Source: Acidithiobacillus sp. (lineage in GTDB: Bacteria > Pseudomonadota > Gammaproteobacteria > Acidithiobacillales > Acidithiobacillaceae). From it: a stretch of 37,488 nucleotides of DNA. A program made the position numbers and the translations under genes. Positions 1 to 8,313 of the stretch are shown here, in pieces (the first letter of the stretch is position 1; every line of letters starts with the position of its first letter). The stretch lies in the NCBI RefSeq assembly GCF_027322205.1, contig NZ_DAHVHY010000014.1, forward strand, positions 1 through 37,488, given 5' to 3'. A model generated the notes under the pieces. That model was given only the letters and a program-made list of their open reading frames with translations, was not told the origin of the DNA and made no database searches.

Positions 1-1155
1 CACGGAGATACGGCGGCACAAGCCACCACCGTGACCATGGCTGCCTCCCTCGCGCGCCCGGATGTCATCGTCGAGATGCTGTCGCCGGCCGCGCGCAACG
101 GAACCCTGAGCAAGGCGGACTGGAAAACGCTGATCTTTGCCTGCGGCGAACTGGGCCAGCCGGATAAAGCGGTCGCCGATATCAACGCCGCTTTGCGCTT
201 CCGTCAGAGCCACTTTCTGCTTGAGCAAAAAGCCTACCTGACCTATCAGATGGGTCATATTGAGCGAAGCCTTGCAGCACTGCAAAAATCCACCCGGATA
301 TATGGATCCATACCGGACATTGCGCTGAAAGAAGCCCAACTGCTCACCATGAAAGGACAGTTTCCAGAAGCGATGGCTGCCATGCGGGCCGCCGAGCCAA
401 AGGCCACCCTGAGTGATGTGGATTTCTGGCACCTTTACGCGGTGCTGGCGTGGGAGCTCAATGATCACAAAGCCGCTCTGGCTGCAGAAAAACGGCTGTA
501 TCTATTGGGTGCAACAGACCAATATGATTTACAGCGTCTGATCATGCTCGCCCAGAACAGCAAGCCGCAAGCGGCCCTTGCCATAGCCCGGCAGGGCTGG
601 CACCAGTTCCAGTTGCCCATCTTCTTTTTTGAAAGTATTTCTCTGGCGGCCAACCAGGCGCATTGGGGTGCGCTCGCAAAGCTGCTGAAAGCGATTCCCC
701 GTGATGATCCTTTAGGGCTAAGACACTATCCGGCCTACTGGATCGCCGAAGCCCGCCTGGCCACGGGGCAAAAAGACCCGCCCAGAGCATTAGCCTGCTA
801 TGCCCAGGCCCTGGACATGAGTCCGGGAGATACGGCCATTCAGGCCGATTTGATCTGGTTGTTGATCGACCAAAAGGATGAAACGCGCCTGCGGGCGTTA
901 CTGATCGGCGACCTCAATCGTCCGGGCAATCTCCGCAATGCACTCATCAGTGCTGCCCAGGTTATGCACCGTCCGCAACTCGCGCTTTATCTTCGGAACG
1001 GGAAAGTCGACAGCCCCGATGCCATCTTGAATCAGGCTGACATTCTGAGTGACAACGATTTGCACGGAGGTGCGTGGAGCCTGCGACGTCAGGTCGCCGT
1101 TGGTATGGCGCAACGCATCAAGCAAGCACATAAGGACGGGGGAGCGCGTCCATGA
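1..1155 (+). CDS. pelB: TPR-repeat part of a split PelB (5' end outside window)
   Basis: The frame is open from the first base, so the gene starts left of the window and at least 384 residues are visible. A GTG and an ATG at 31 and 37 could be read as starts, but nothing closes the frame upstream. The protein is helical and alanine/leucine rich, with repeated TPR-like segments (for example around GQPDKAVADINAAL, HIERSLAALQKS and DPPRALACYAQALDMSPGD). It has no barrel. In Pseudomonas, PelB is one chain of about 1,190 residues: periplasmic TPRs that bind PelA, followed by an outer-membrane porin. Here the stop overlaps the start of the barrel gene by four bases (ATGA at 1152), so the two are probably translationally coupled and together replace one PelB. 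The family assignment rests on this context and the fold; primary similarity in TPR proteins is weak. Confidence 0.7.
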   Translation, partial: HGDTAAQATTVTMAASLARPDVIVEMLSPAARNGTLSKADWKTLIFACGELGQPDKAVADINAALRFRQSHFLLEQKAYLTYQMGHIERSLAALQKSTRIYGSIPDIALKEAQLLTMKGQFPEAMAAMRAAEPKATLSDVDFWHLYAVLAWELNDHKAALAAEKRLYLLGATDQYDLQRLIMLAQNSKPQAALAIARQGWHQFQLPIFFFESISLAANQAHWGALAKLLKAIPRDDPLGLRHYPAYWIAEARLATGQKDPPRALACYAQALDMSPGDTAIQADLIWLLIDQKDETRLRALLIGDLNRPGNLRNALISAAQVMHRPQLALYLRNGKVDSPDAILNQADILSDNDLHGGAWSLRRQVAVGMAQRIKQAHKDGGARP

Positions 1156-2627
1156 ATGGCCTCCCGGCACGCCATAAACTCGGAATGTTAGCCGCCGTGT
1201 TGCTATTACCAGTTGCGGCGTCCGCCGCTAAGCTGTCCTCAACGGGTGCTCCGGTGAAGCCGCCGGTGCCGGTGACGCCGCGGGAACCTGCAACAGCGGC
1301 TCCCCGTGATCCACTTTTTCTGCTCGCTCGCGCCCTCTCGGCCGCGCCAACGGGCGGGAACAGCACGCTGCGCGTTATGCTGGCCGCCGCCCGAAAGGGC
1401 TACTATCTCCCCGCCATTTCCTGGAGCATGGCCCAGGAGCACTGGGGCCTCGCCCGGGCACTTATTCGGACCGATCCGCAGCCCGTGCCCGACTGGGTCC
1501 GTCTCAGTCTCGCTCTGCATGACCATGATCTCAGTGCTCTGGCTATACTGGTGGCATACCCTCACAGATTACCATCGCATGACCTGATCAGGGCCTATGT
1601 CATGCTTGGGAACTTTGACCGGGCACAATACTGGGCTTTCCAGCGCTTGCAGGACCATCCGCTGGATCACCGCTTGCGTCAGCAATATCTGGAGGTGGTG
1701 TCCTACAATGCCAGTGCCGTTACCCTAGGGGCCAATTGGCTCTCTTTCAGCGGATTACAACGTTATGCCACCACCTTCAATGGGAAGATATTTATTGGAC
1801 CAAATTGGGGACTTCTCTTGCGGAGCGACTATAATTGGCAGACCGCTGATGCCGCATCGTTCCTGACAGGCATCCCGGCCAGTGAGCAATCGGCCGAAGC
1901 GGGCTTTTTTCTGAAAAGTCCTTTATGGCAGATTCGGGCATTCGTGGGCCAGCGTGATGCAATGCGCCATTTCCTTACTGGAGATTTTTCGGGGGAATAT
2001 TCTCTAGGCGACGGATTCAGCATCCGCAGCAGATTAGGGCTCCGTCAGCGCGCCACCCAAAGTCCTGCTCTGACCGTTGCGGGTATGAAAGATGATGCGC
2101 GAATACAGTTCGATCACAGTAATACGGACTGGTCCGAAAGCCTTTATGCGGGTTGGACACAATATGAAGGGCAGGACGGCATACCCGTGGGCACCAGCCG
2201 TTTCGGCGGTGTTTCCGTAAACTGGCACCATAACTGGGGGTCTTTGGGCTATACTGTTGGGCCATTTGCCGACGTGTACAATGTACATCGCGCCGCGAAT
2301 GTGACCGGTCTGCTTGCTCAGGTTTTACGGTTACCCGGCCGTGATATCTCTAACGTGCTGGCGGGCAATTACGCGGACTATGGTCTCCATTTTTCCCTGG
2401 GTTCGGCGAAGCCCGCCTTAAACTTTCAGTGGACGCCTTATCTGGCCGTCAGCGTATACAATAATACACTGTTTGGTTTTCAGTATCAGTTCAGTGCCGG
2501 TTTGCGCACCCCCATATGGGGACCCGATGCGTTGAGCCTGTCTTACAGCCAGGGGCAAGGTGGTAATGCGCTTGCATTGAATCAGCGGGAAGTCAATTTA
2601 AGCTACACCTATTATTTCACGCCATAA
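1152..2627 (+). CDS. pelB: Outer-membrane beta-barrel porin, C-terminal part of a split PelB
   Basis: This 491-residue protein begins with a signal peptide (basic start, hydrophobic core LAAVLLLPVAASA, cleavage near residue 25) and a proline-rich linker. A helical, TPR-like stretch follows to about residue 185. From there to the end the protein shows alternating polar/aromatic strands (LGANWLSFSG, WGLLLRSDYNW, FGFQYQFSAGLR, VNLSYTYYF), as in a beta barrel with an aromatic last strand. PelB's barrel is the outer-membrane channel through which Pel leaves the cell. The start ATG overlaps the stop of the TPR gene, and pelC follows 40 bases downstream. Having its own signal peptide means this half is exported as a separate polypeptide, unlike the fused PelB of Pseudomonas. 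The role is inferred from position before pelC and from the barrel pattern. Confidence 0.75.
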   Translation: MNGLPARHKLGMLAAVLLLPVAASAAKLSSTGAPVKPPVPVTPREPATAAPRDPLFLLARALSAAPTGGNSTLRVMLAAARKGYYLPAISWSMAQEHWGLARALIRTDPQPVPDWVRLSLALHDHDLSALAILVAYPHRLPSHDLIRAYVMLGNFDRAQYWAFQRLQDHPLDHRLRQQYLEVVSYNASAVTLGANWLSFSGLQRYATTFNGKIFIGPNWGLLLRSDYNWQTADAASFLTGIPASEQSAEAGFFLKSPLWQIRAFVGQRDAMRHFLTGDFSGEYSLGDGFSIRSRLGLRQRATQSPALTVAGMKDDARIQFDHSNTDWSESLYAGWTQYEGQDGIPVGTSRFGGVSVNWHHNWGSLGYTVGPFADVYNVHRAANVTGLLAQVLRLPGRDISNVLAGNYADYGLHFSLGSAKPALNFQWTPYLAVSVYNNTLFGFQYQFSAGLRTPIWGPDALSLSYSQGQGGNALALNQREVNLSYTYYFTP

Positions 2628-2667
2628 AATTCGGTTAGATATATCTCCGCCATAGAGAGGGCCTTGC

Positions 2668-3198
2668 ATGAAAAAGCTGCTGCTGTCGATTCCTTTGGTT
2701 CTAATGATGGTCGGGTGCGCGAATTTGGACATCAAAAGCGCCAAACACCCCGAACTGAATAAACAGTCCTCCTGGAGTGTACTGCCCTTCGCCAACAACA
2801 CCGAAACACCCATGGCCAACGATCGTGCGGCATCCATGGCAGCCGCGATTCTCCAGGCCGATGGTGAAACCGTCGTTGGTAGCCTGCCCAATGGCGCGCG
2901 CACTCAGGAACTGTTGGGCGGAGACTGGAAAAAACGCTATGAAGAGGCTCTGCGTAGCGCACACAGCACCGGAGCAAATTATGCGCTCAGCGGTTCCGTG
3001 GACGAATGGAATTATCGGGCGGGCATCAATGCCAAGCCAGTCGTAAGCATGACACTCTGGATTGTGGATTTACACAGCAACAAGATCATATGGCGTGGTG
3101 TTGCCAGCGCGAGTGGGGGGGAGATTTCGCAGGCCGGCACCAGCAATCTGGCGCAACGGATTATAAGTCGCCTCATTGACCGCGCGATCGATCGATGA
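2668..3198 (+). CDS. pelC: PelC, Pel export outer-membrane lipoprotein
   Basis: This is a 176-residue lipoprotein. Its signal peptide ends in the lipobox MVGC, giving a lipidated Cys17. PelC forms a ring of twelve subunits on the periplasmic face of the outer membrane and funnels the cationic polymer to the PelB porin. The length matches the family (about 170 residues), and the body has the expected mixed alpha/beta fold with segments such as WSVLPFANNT, YALSGSVDEW and SMTLWIVDLHSNKIIWRG, the last being typical of PelC/LptE-type lipoproteins. An AGAGAGGG-like Shine-Dalgarno lies just before the ATG at 2668. The stop overlaps the pelD start by four bases (ATGA at 3195). There is a 40-base gap after the barrel gene but no terminator, so one transcript is likely. 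Confidence 0.88.
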   Translation: MKKLLLSIPLVLMMVGCANLDIKSAKHPELNKQSSWSVLPFANNTETPMANDRAASMAAAILQADGETVVGSLPNGARTQELLGGDWKKRYEEALRSAHSTGANYALSGSVDEWNYRAGINAKPVVSMTLWIVDLHSNKIIWRGVASASGGEISQAGTSNLAQRIISRLIDRAIDR

Positions 3199-4475
3199 TG
3201 GCTACTCGCCGATCCTGGATGGCCTGGATAGAGGCGATTGCCATCCCTGTGGTGGCACTAGCCCTGTCGTTCCTGTGGCATCCGCAGAATCCGCTTTTTC
3301 TCGATGAGTCATTTCCTTGGCTATGGCTCGCGCCGACGCTGGTGGCATTGCGCTACGGGGTCACTCCAGGACTTCTTGCGGTGCTGATTCTCATGACCAG
3401 CCTCCACTGGATATCGGAGCCCTCTGGAGAATGGCTTCCGGCATTTACTGGCCTGACCATCCTCACTCTGATATGCGGAGAATATTCGGATATCTGGACT
3501 TCCCGCCGACGCCGCAGCGAAGCACGTACTGGAATTCTTGAGGAGCGGATGACGCGACTGACAGATGACTTGTATGTTGCACAAATTTCGCAAGAACGAC
3601 TTGAACAAAACCTGATTTACAAGCCGATTTCTCTGCGCTCAGCGCTACAGGAGCTTAAACAAAACGCCATCATTTCCGGTGGGCTATTTAACAAGGAGCT
3701 GGGTGAGCAGTTTCTATATCTGCTTAATCAAACCTGCGGTGTACAGTCCGCCGGAATCTATATTAAAAGCGATCATCACACGCCACTGGAAGCAGCGAAG
3801 ATTGGCAATATGGGGCCGTTCCAGCCTGCGGACCCGGTGTATATAAGTGCGATTGAACGTCAAGAGAGCCGTTCTCTGGTAGATTTAGGTCCCACACAGG
3901 CAGAGCATTACCTCGCGACCTATCTTTTCGACGATATCCAACACCACCAGCAGGTCATACTTGCCGTCTCGGATATATCATTTTTCTCTTTAGATGAAGA
4001 TAATATCCGCGTCATAGGGGTTATTTTTCGTTATTTCTGCAACCACAATCTGGCCATAGAAAAAAGTCTTGACATCCTTCTCAAATGGCCAGACTGTCCG
4101 GATGATTTCGCAGTGGAGCTCACTATCTTAACAGAACTAAGCACACAGTACCATGTAAAAAGCATGCTTCTGGTTTACACGCTCAACCCCGATGAGCACT
4201 CAGGGACACTCTCCAGATATCTCTGTACGCTGTGCCGGGGTCTCGATATCGTATGGCAATACACTACGGAGAAATCGGTACGGATACTTTTCTTGCTACC
4301 CTTTTCCGGCGCAGCAAGCATTGAAGGCCATATGGCACGGGTGAGCCTGGAAATGAAAGATCGGTTCGGCGAAGGTTGGCTTACCCACTGTACCTCCATC
4401 TGCGACTACACCGTTGGTGGAAAGAATCCGGCTGCGCTTCTACATACAATCCTGTCAGCAGAGCGTGCTCCATGA
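3195..4475 (+). CDS. pelD: PelD, inner-membrane c-di-GMP receptor of the Pel machine
   Basis: The protein has 426 residues. Residues about 10-97 hold four hydrophobic segments (near 13-28, 38-53, 57-74 and 82-95), followed by a charged coiled stretch (100-140), a GAF-like domain (about 150-290) and a degenerate GGDEF domain to the end. No GGDEF active-site signature is visible, as expected for PelD, which binds rather than makes c-di-GMP. The inhibitory-site motif RXXD is present as RGLD at 348-351, and an arginine at 382 lies about where the family has its second contact. Binding of c-di-GMP to PelD switches on polymer synthesis by the PelDEFG membrane complex. The ATG overlaps the pelC stop, and the TGA overlaps the pelE start. 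A second ATG follows the first immediately, so the start may be one codon later. Confidence 0.88.
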   Translation: MMATRRSWMAWIEAIAIPVVALALSFLWHPQNPLFLDESFPWLWLAPTLVALRYGVTPGLLAVLILMTSLHWISEPSGEWLPAFTGLTILTLICGEYSDIWTSRRRRSEARTGILEERMTRLTDDLYVAQISQERLEQNLIYKPISLRSALQELKQNAIISGGLFNKELGEQFLYLLNQTCGVQSAGIYIKSDHHTPLEAAKIGNMGPFQPADPVYISAIERQESRSLVDLGPTQAEHYLATYLFDDIQHHQQVILAVSDISFFSLDEDNIRVIGVIFRYFCNHNLAIEKSLDILLKWPDCPDDFAVELTILTELSTQYHVKSMLLVYTLNPDEHSGTLSRYLCTLCRGLDIVWQYTTEKSVRILFLLPFSGAASIEGHMARVSLEMKDRFGEGWLTHCTSICDYTVGGKNPAALLHTILSAERAP

Positions 4476-5398
4476 GCTTAGACTTCGATTTTTTGCTCTC
4501 TATACTCTATATCACATATCTCCTCATTGGAGTGTTAATTGCTTTTATTATATTTCCACGGCATAGCGGAAGGCAGAATTATTTCGTCATAATAACCACG
4601 GTTATTCTTGGTGCTTTGATTCCACTTTTCGGGCCACTTATTGCCATAGGTTATGCCTTTTATTTTAGGATTGTAGAACACAAAACAACACGACCGGCCA
4701 CCCAGACAGTGCTTATCCCTGAATATATTGGTGAATTACCGTTAGCGTTTTCGGGTGCCGCAATGGGTAGCATATCAGCACGATTACGTTTTTCGATCAA
4801 CGACAGTGACCGTATCCGGGCCGTATCTCAAATTACGGGGACACATCATAATGAGCAATACCGGCTCCTGAGCAGGGCGCTCAGCGATCCGGCAGAAGAA
4901 GTTCGTCTGCTGGCTTATAGTGCGCTGGACCTCCGCGAACATAAAAATACCATGCTGCTGATCGACCTGGAAAACCGACTGGAAGAAAACAGCAACCCTG
5001 CCGTTCGCCAAACCTTACTTGAGCACCAAGCCTGGATCATGTGGAATATTGCCCATCAGCAAGCTCAGGACGTCAGAGCAAGCGCACCGACTCCCCCATC
5101 AGACGACATCGTTTGTGGAGTCGCGCACGACCTACCCGAGAATAGCAGCGCATCGATGACTTTCCTGCAGGGTTTGGACGCCCTGGAACGAGGAAAGCTT
5201 CAGCCCGCAGCCAAGCTCTTTCTCCTGGCTCAAGAAAAGGGGGTTCCGGAAGTCGTTATGGCCCCATACCTCGCGGCAACCCGATACCGCCAAGGTAACC
5301 TTGCTGAGGTCAGCACCTTATTAAATCGTCTCGGAGCACTTCGCCTTTCGCCGCGTTATGGGGCCTGTGCCAGGCTCTGGCAGGATGCTCAGAAATGA
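4472..5398 (+). CDS. pelE: PelE, inner-membrane TPR component of the Pel synthase complex
   Basis: The start is taken at the ATG that overlaps the pelD stop (ATGA at 4472), giving 308 residues. The frame stays open further upstream to 4376, but that part lies inside pelD. Two N-terminal hydrophobic helices (about residues 8-28 and 38-62) are followed by a soluble domain with HEAT/TPR-like helices, including a late TPR unit (FLQGLDALERGKLQPAAKLF). PelE is known to join PelD and PelG in the inner membrane and to be needed for polymer synthesis. The N-terminal coding region is strikingly AT rich: 18 of 60 bases at 4501-4560 are G or C. The stop overlaps the pelF start by four bases. The sequence is poorly conserved in the family, so the name rests on architecture and position between pelD and pelF. 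Confidence 0.82.
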   Translation: MSLDFDFLLSILYITYLLIGVLIAFIIFPRHSGRQNYFVIITTVILGALIPLFGPLIAIGYAFYFRIVEHKTTRPATQTVLIPEYIGELPLAFSGAAMGSISARLRFSINDSDRIRAVSQITGTHHNEQYRLLSRALSDPAEEVRLLAYSALDLREHKNTMLLIDLENRLEENSNPAVRQTLLEHQAWIMWNIAHQQAQDVRASAPTPPSDDIVCGVAHDLPENSSASMTFLQGLDALERGKLQPAAKLFLLAQEKGVPEVVMAPYLAATRYRQGNLAEVSTLLNRLGALRLSPRYGACARLWQDAQK

Positions 5399-6906
5399 AA
5401 AATGACTTGCCGCCAAAATCCCTCGACATATTGTTCCTCCTTGAAGGAACTTATCCCTATGTTCGTGGTGGTGTTTCTTCATGGGTGGACCGGCTTTTAC
5501 ACGGGTTTCCAGACCTGCACTTTGGGGTAATTTTTCTGGGTAGCGCCCGCGATGACTATGACGGCAAAAAGTACATCATAGCGGATAACGTGTTGCACTA
5601 CGAAGAGCATTTCCTCTATGACGCCCAAGATATACGCGCACCCCGGCATCCGCATGCAGCGCCAGACGTAGAGAAAATCCGTGCCGCTCACGTGGGCTTC
5701 CAGCAGTGCCCCCTGTCGGAAGCCTCCAGCATAGATATACAAAACCTTGTCGATAATATGGGTACCACTGAAGAACAGTTTATGCACGGCCGTACTGTCT
5801 GGGATTTTTTTCTGGAATCTTATCAAAAAATCGAAGATAAGCCTGCCTTCATCGACTACTTCTGGACGCTACGCGGTATGCACTCTCCATTATGGCTATT
5901 GAAAAGAATCGTTGAAAACGCTCCGACCGCAAAAATTTATCACAGCGCATCCACGGGATATGCCGGTTATTTAGGTGCTTTGCTGGCGTATCGCCAGAAA
6001 AGACCATTGATTGTTTCTGAGCATGGCATTTATACCAAAGAAAGGCGGATCGATCTTATGCTTGCACAATGGATCAACGATAAAGGCAGATTCCTTGAAA
6101 AAGGAGATGCCATTAGCCATATCCGGGAGATCTGGATTCGCTTTTTTGAGATTTTGGCGCGGGTCGCTTATCAGGAAGCCCATCATATTATCAGTTTGTA
6201 TGTCGGCGCCCGCGACCTGCAAATCAAGGACGGTGCGCCGCTCGCCAAGCTTTCCACAATCCCTAATGGTGTTTCTGTTCCCACTTTTTCCCCAGCCCGC
6301 CACGCATTTTCTGATACCGGCAACATTATCGCCCTCATCGGTCGTGTCGTACCTATCAAGGACATTAAAACCTATATTCGTGCCGTCCGACTACTGGCCG
6401 ATCGTGACCCCGACATACGCGCGTGGATCGTCGGCCCTGAAGAAGAAGATCCAGACTATTTTCGGGAGTGTCAATTACTGATCCGCCATCTGCGCTTAGA
6501 CGCACAGGTGCAGTTCCTTGGTTACCAGTCCACCGTAGAGATACTCGGCAGTATCCGCCTGAGCGTACTGAGCTCGATCAGCGAAGGTTTACCTCTTGCA
6601 GTGCTCGAAAGTTTTGCCGCCGGCATACCCGTCATCGCCACCGATGTCGGCTCATGCCGTGAGCTGATTCTTGGCAAGTCACCAGAAGACCGGGAAATCG
6701 GAACGGCGGGGGAGATTGTCGCAATCGCCAATCCGAATGCGCTGGCAGCTTCCATTCAAAAGGTTTTGTATCATCGCGAGATTTGGACAGAGATGAGTTC
6801 CGCCGCGATCGCGCGCGTCGAACGATTTTATCAGGAGAAGCACATGTTCGCCGCCTATCAGGCGCTGTACGGGCTGAAGAGAAAGGACGAGACATGGCCG
6901 GAATAG
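5395..6906 (+). CDS. pelF: PelF, cytosolic GT4 glycosyltransferase that polymerises Pel
   Basis: This 503-residue protein is a two-domain GT-B glycosyltransferase of family GT4. The N-terminal domain carries EGTYPYVRGGVSSW (residues 17-30), the usual opening of PelF, with the glycine-rich acceptor loop. The C-terminal nucleotide-binding domain has IGRVVPIKD (315-323) and the EX7E motif at E397/E405 within SEGLPLAVLESFAAG. PelF uses UDP-N-acetyl sugars to build the Pel chain on the inner face of the membrane and hands it to PelG. Length and motif order match the family. Start and stop both overlap neighbours: ATGA at 5395 with pelE, and 13 bases with pelG at 6894-6906. Confidence 0.93.
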   Translation: MKNDLPPKSLDILFLLEGTYPYVRGGVSSWVDRLLHGFPDLHFGVIFLGSARDDYDGKKYIIADNVLHYEEHFLYDAQDIRAPRHPHAAPDVEKIRAAHVGFQQCPLSEASSIDIQNLVDNMGTTEEQFMHGRTVWDFFLESYQKIEDKPAFIDYFWTLRGMHSPLWLLKRIVENAPTAKIYHSASTGYAGYLGALLAYRQKRPLIVSEHGIYTKERRIDLMLAQWINDKGRFLEKGDAISHIREIWIRFFEILARVAYQEAHHIISLYVGARDLQIKDGAPLAKLSTIPNGVSVPTFSPARHAFSDTGNIIALIGRVVPIKDIKTYIRAVRLLADRDPDIRAWIVGPEEEDPDYFRECQLLIRHLRLDAQVQFLGYQSTVEILGSIRLSVLSSISEGLPLAVLESFAAGIPVIATDVGSCRELILGKSPEDREIGTAGEIVAIANPNALAASIQKVLYHREIWTEMSSAAIARVERFYQEKHMFAAYQALYGLKRKDETWPE

Positions 6907-8273
6907 GCTTCGAACTGCGCAAGATTCTTCGTAATGACAGTTATTTTGGCCTGCTTCAAGGATATGCCTACGCGGGGGTGATTGCTTCTGGACCCTGGAT
7001 ATTATCAATTGTTGGGGTTTTACTGCTGGGTATTTTTTCCTTAGCCATGACGGCCGATCACCTGCCCGTCATTCAGTTTCAGGTATCTGTCACCTACCTG
7101 ATTGCTTTTTCCTTGATTGTTACGGGACTTGGTCAGTTAATTTTTACGCGCTTCATTGCCGATATTCTTTTTGCGCGCCGTCAGGCGATGGTCATCGGCG
7201 CGCTGCTGGCCATGCTCGCAGTTACTACTCTGGTAGCCACGCTATTCGCGTTGCCTGTTGGGATATTGTTTTTCAAAAATGAGAGTGAAAACTATGTCAT
7301 TCTCATGGAAGTTGGCTTCGTGGAACTTTGTAATATCTGGATCCTGACCATTATGGCCAGCAGCATAAAAAACTATAAAGGGCTACTGGTTTCCTATTTT
7401 ATCGCTTACGCGAGCGTGGTCGGCATTGGCGTACTGCTGCGGCGTTACGATCTTGACGGATATCTGTTAGCCTTCGATATCGGGCAAGCGCTGCTGCTCC
7501 TGTCCCTGGGCGCGTTAGTGATTCTTCAGTATCCGGGATCAGCAGATCTGTCCCCCGCGTTATTTCACAACCGAAAACCGTTTTGGTCGCTTATTCCTAT
7601 TGGCCTTATTTTTAACCTGGGCATCTGGGCAGATAAAATCATGTTTTGGTTTTACCCGGATACCAGCGGTCCCATTATTGGTCCATTGCGAGCATCACCC
7701 GTGTATGATGTCCCCATCTTTCTCTCTTATCTCCTCATCGTTCCCGGGCTTGCGGTATTTCTCCTACGGTTAGAGACGGATTTTGTCGAAGCCTACGATA
7801 ACTTCTATAGCGCCATTCGCGGCGGCGCTGTTTATGCGGAAATCGCCCTCGCTAAAAATGCCATGGTTGAAGCCGCGCGGCGCGGGTTTCTGGATATCGC
7901 CAAGGTCCAGGGCATAATAATCCTTTTGAGCATCGCTTTCGCAGCGCGAATTATGGCGATTTTGGGGTATTCTCAAAGCTATGTCAGGATATTTGAATTT
8001 GATATTATCGGGGTCAGCCTGCAACTTTTGCTTATGAGCATCCTTAATGTTTACTTCTATCTCGATCGGCGTGGACGCATATTTTCTCTCGTCAGCATTT
8101 TTCTAATAGGCAATATACTATTCACTGGGCTTACTCTTTGGATCGGCCCGTTTTTATATGGTGCTGGTTTCATGTTTTCTCTTCTTATCACCGACATTAC
8201 TGGTCTGGGAATATTGAACTATGACTTCGCAGAAATAGAATATGAAACCTTCATGAAAAATGACTACAGTTAA
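6894..8273 (+). CDS. pelG: PelG, polytopic inner-membrane Pel transporter
   Basis: The start is the ATG at 6894, giving 459 residues that begin MAGIGFELRKIL, the characteristic PelG opening. The open frame extends to 6783, but that part is within pelF. About twelve hydrophobic helices run the whole length, in the style of the MOP/Wzx flippase superfamily to which PelG belongs. PelG is thought to move the growing Pel polymer across the inner membrane, in complex with PelD, PelE and PelF. It overlaps the pelF stop by 13 bases, consistent with coupled translation. Base composition is low in G+C for this window (22 of 60 at 7321-7380). The epimerase gene follows after 40 bases with its own ribosome binding site. 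Confidence 0.92.
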   Translation: MAGIGFELRKILRNDSYFGLLQGYAYAGVIASGPWILSIVGVLLLGIFSLAMTADHLPVIQFQVSVTYLIAFSLIVTGLGQLIFTRFIADILFARRQAMVIGALLAMLAVTTLVATLFALPVGILFFKNESENYVILMEVGFVELCNIWILTIMASSIKNYKGLLVSYFIAYASVVGIGVLLRRYDLDGYLLAFDIGQALLLLSLGALVILQYPGSADLSPALFHNRKPFWSLIPIGLIFNLGIWADKIMFWFYPDTSGPIIGPLRASPVYDVPIFLSYLLIVPGLAVFLLRLETDFVEAYDNFYSAIRGGAVYAEIALAKNAMVEAARRGFLDIAKVQGIIILLSIAFAARIMAILGYSQSYVRIFEFDIIGVSLQLLLMSILNVYFYLDRRGRIFSLVSIFLIGNILFTGLTLWIGPFLYGAGFMFSLLITDITGLGILNYDFAEIEYETFMKNDYS

Positions 8274-8313
8274 TAACTATAAATCCTCACAAATAATCAA
8301 AAAAGGGGCTACA

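Noticed and set aside
8260..8313. Upstream start for the epimerase, overlapping pelG
   Set aside because: The added residues are not family-like, and the ATG at 8314 has a clear ribosome binding site.
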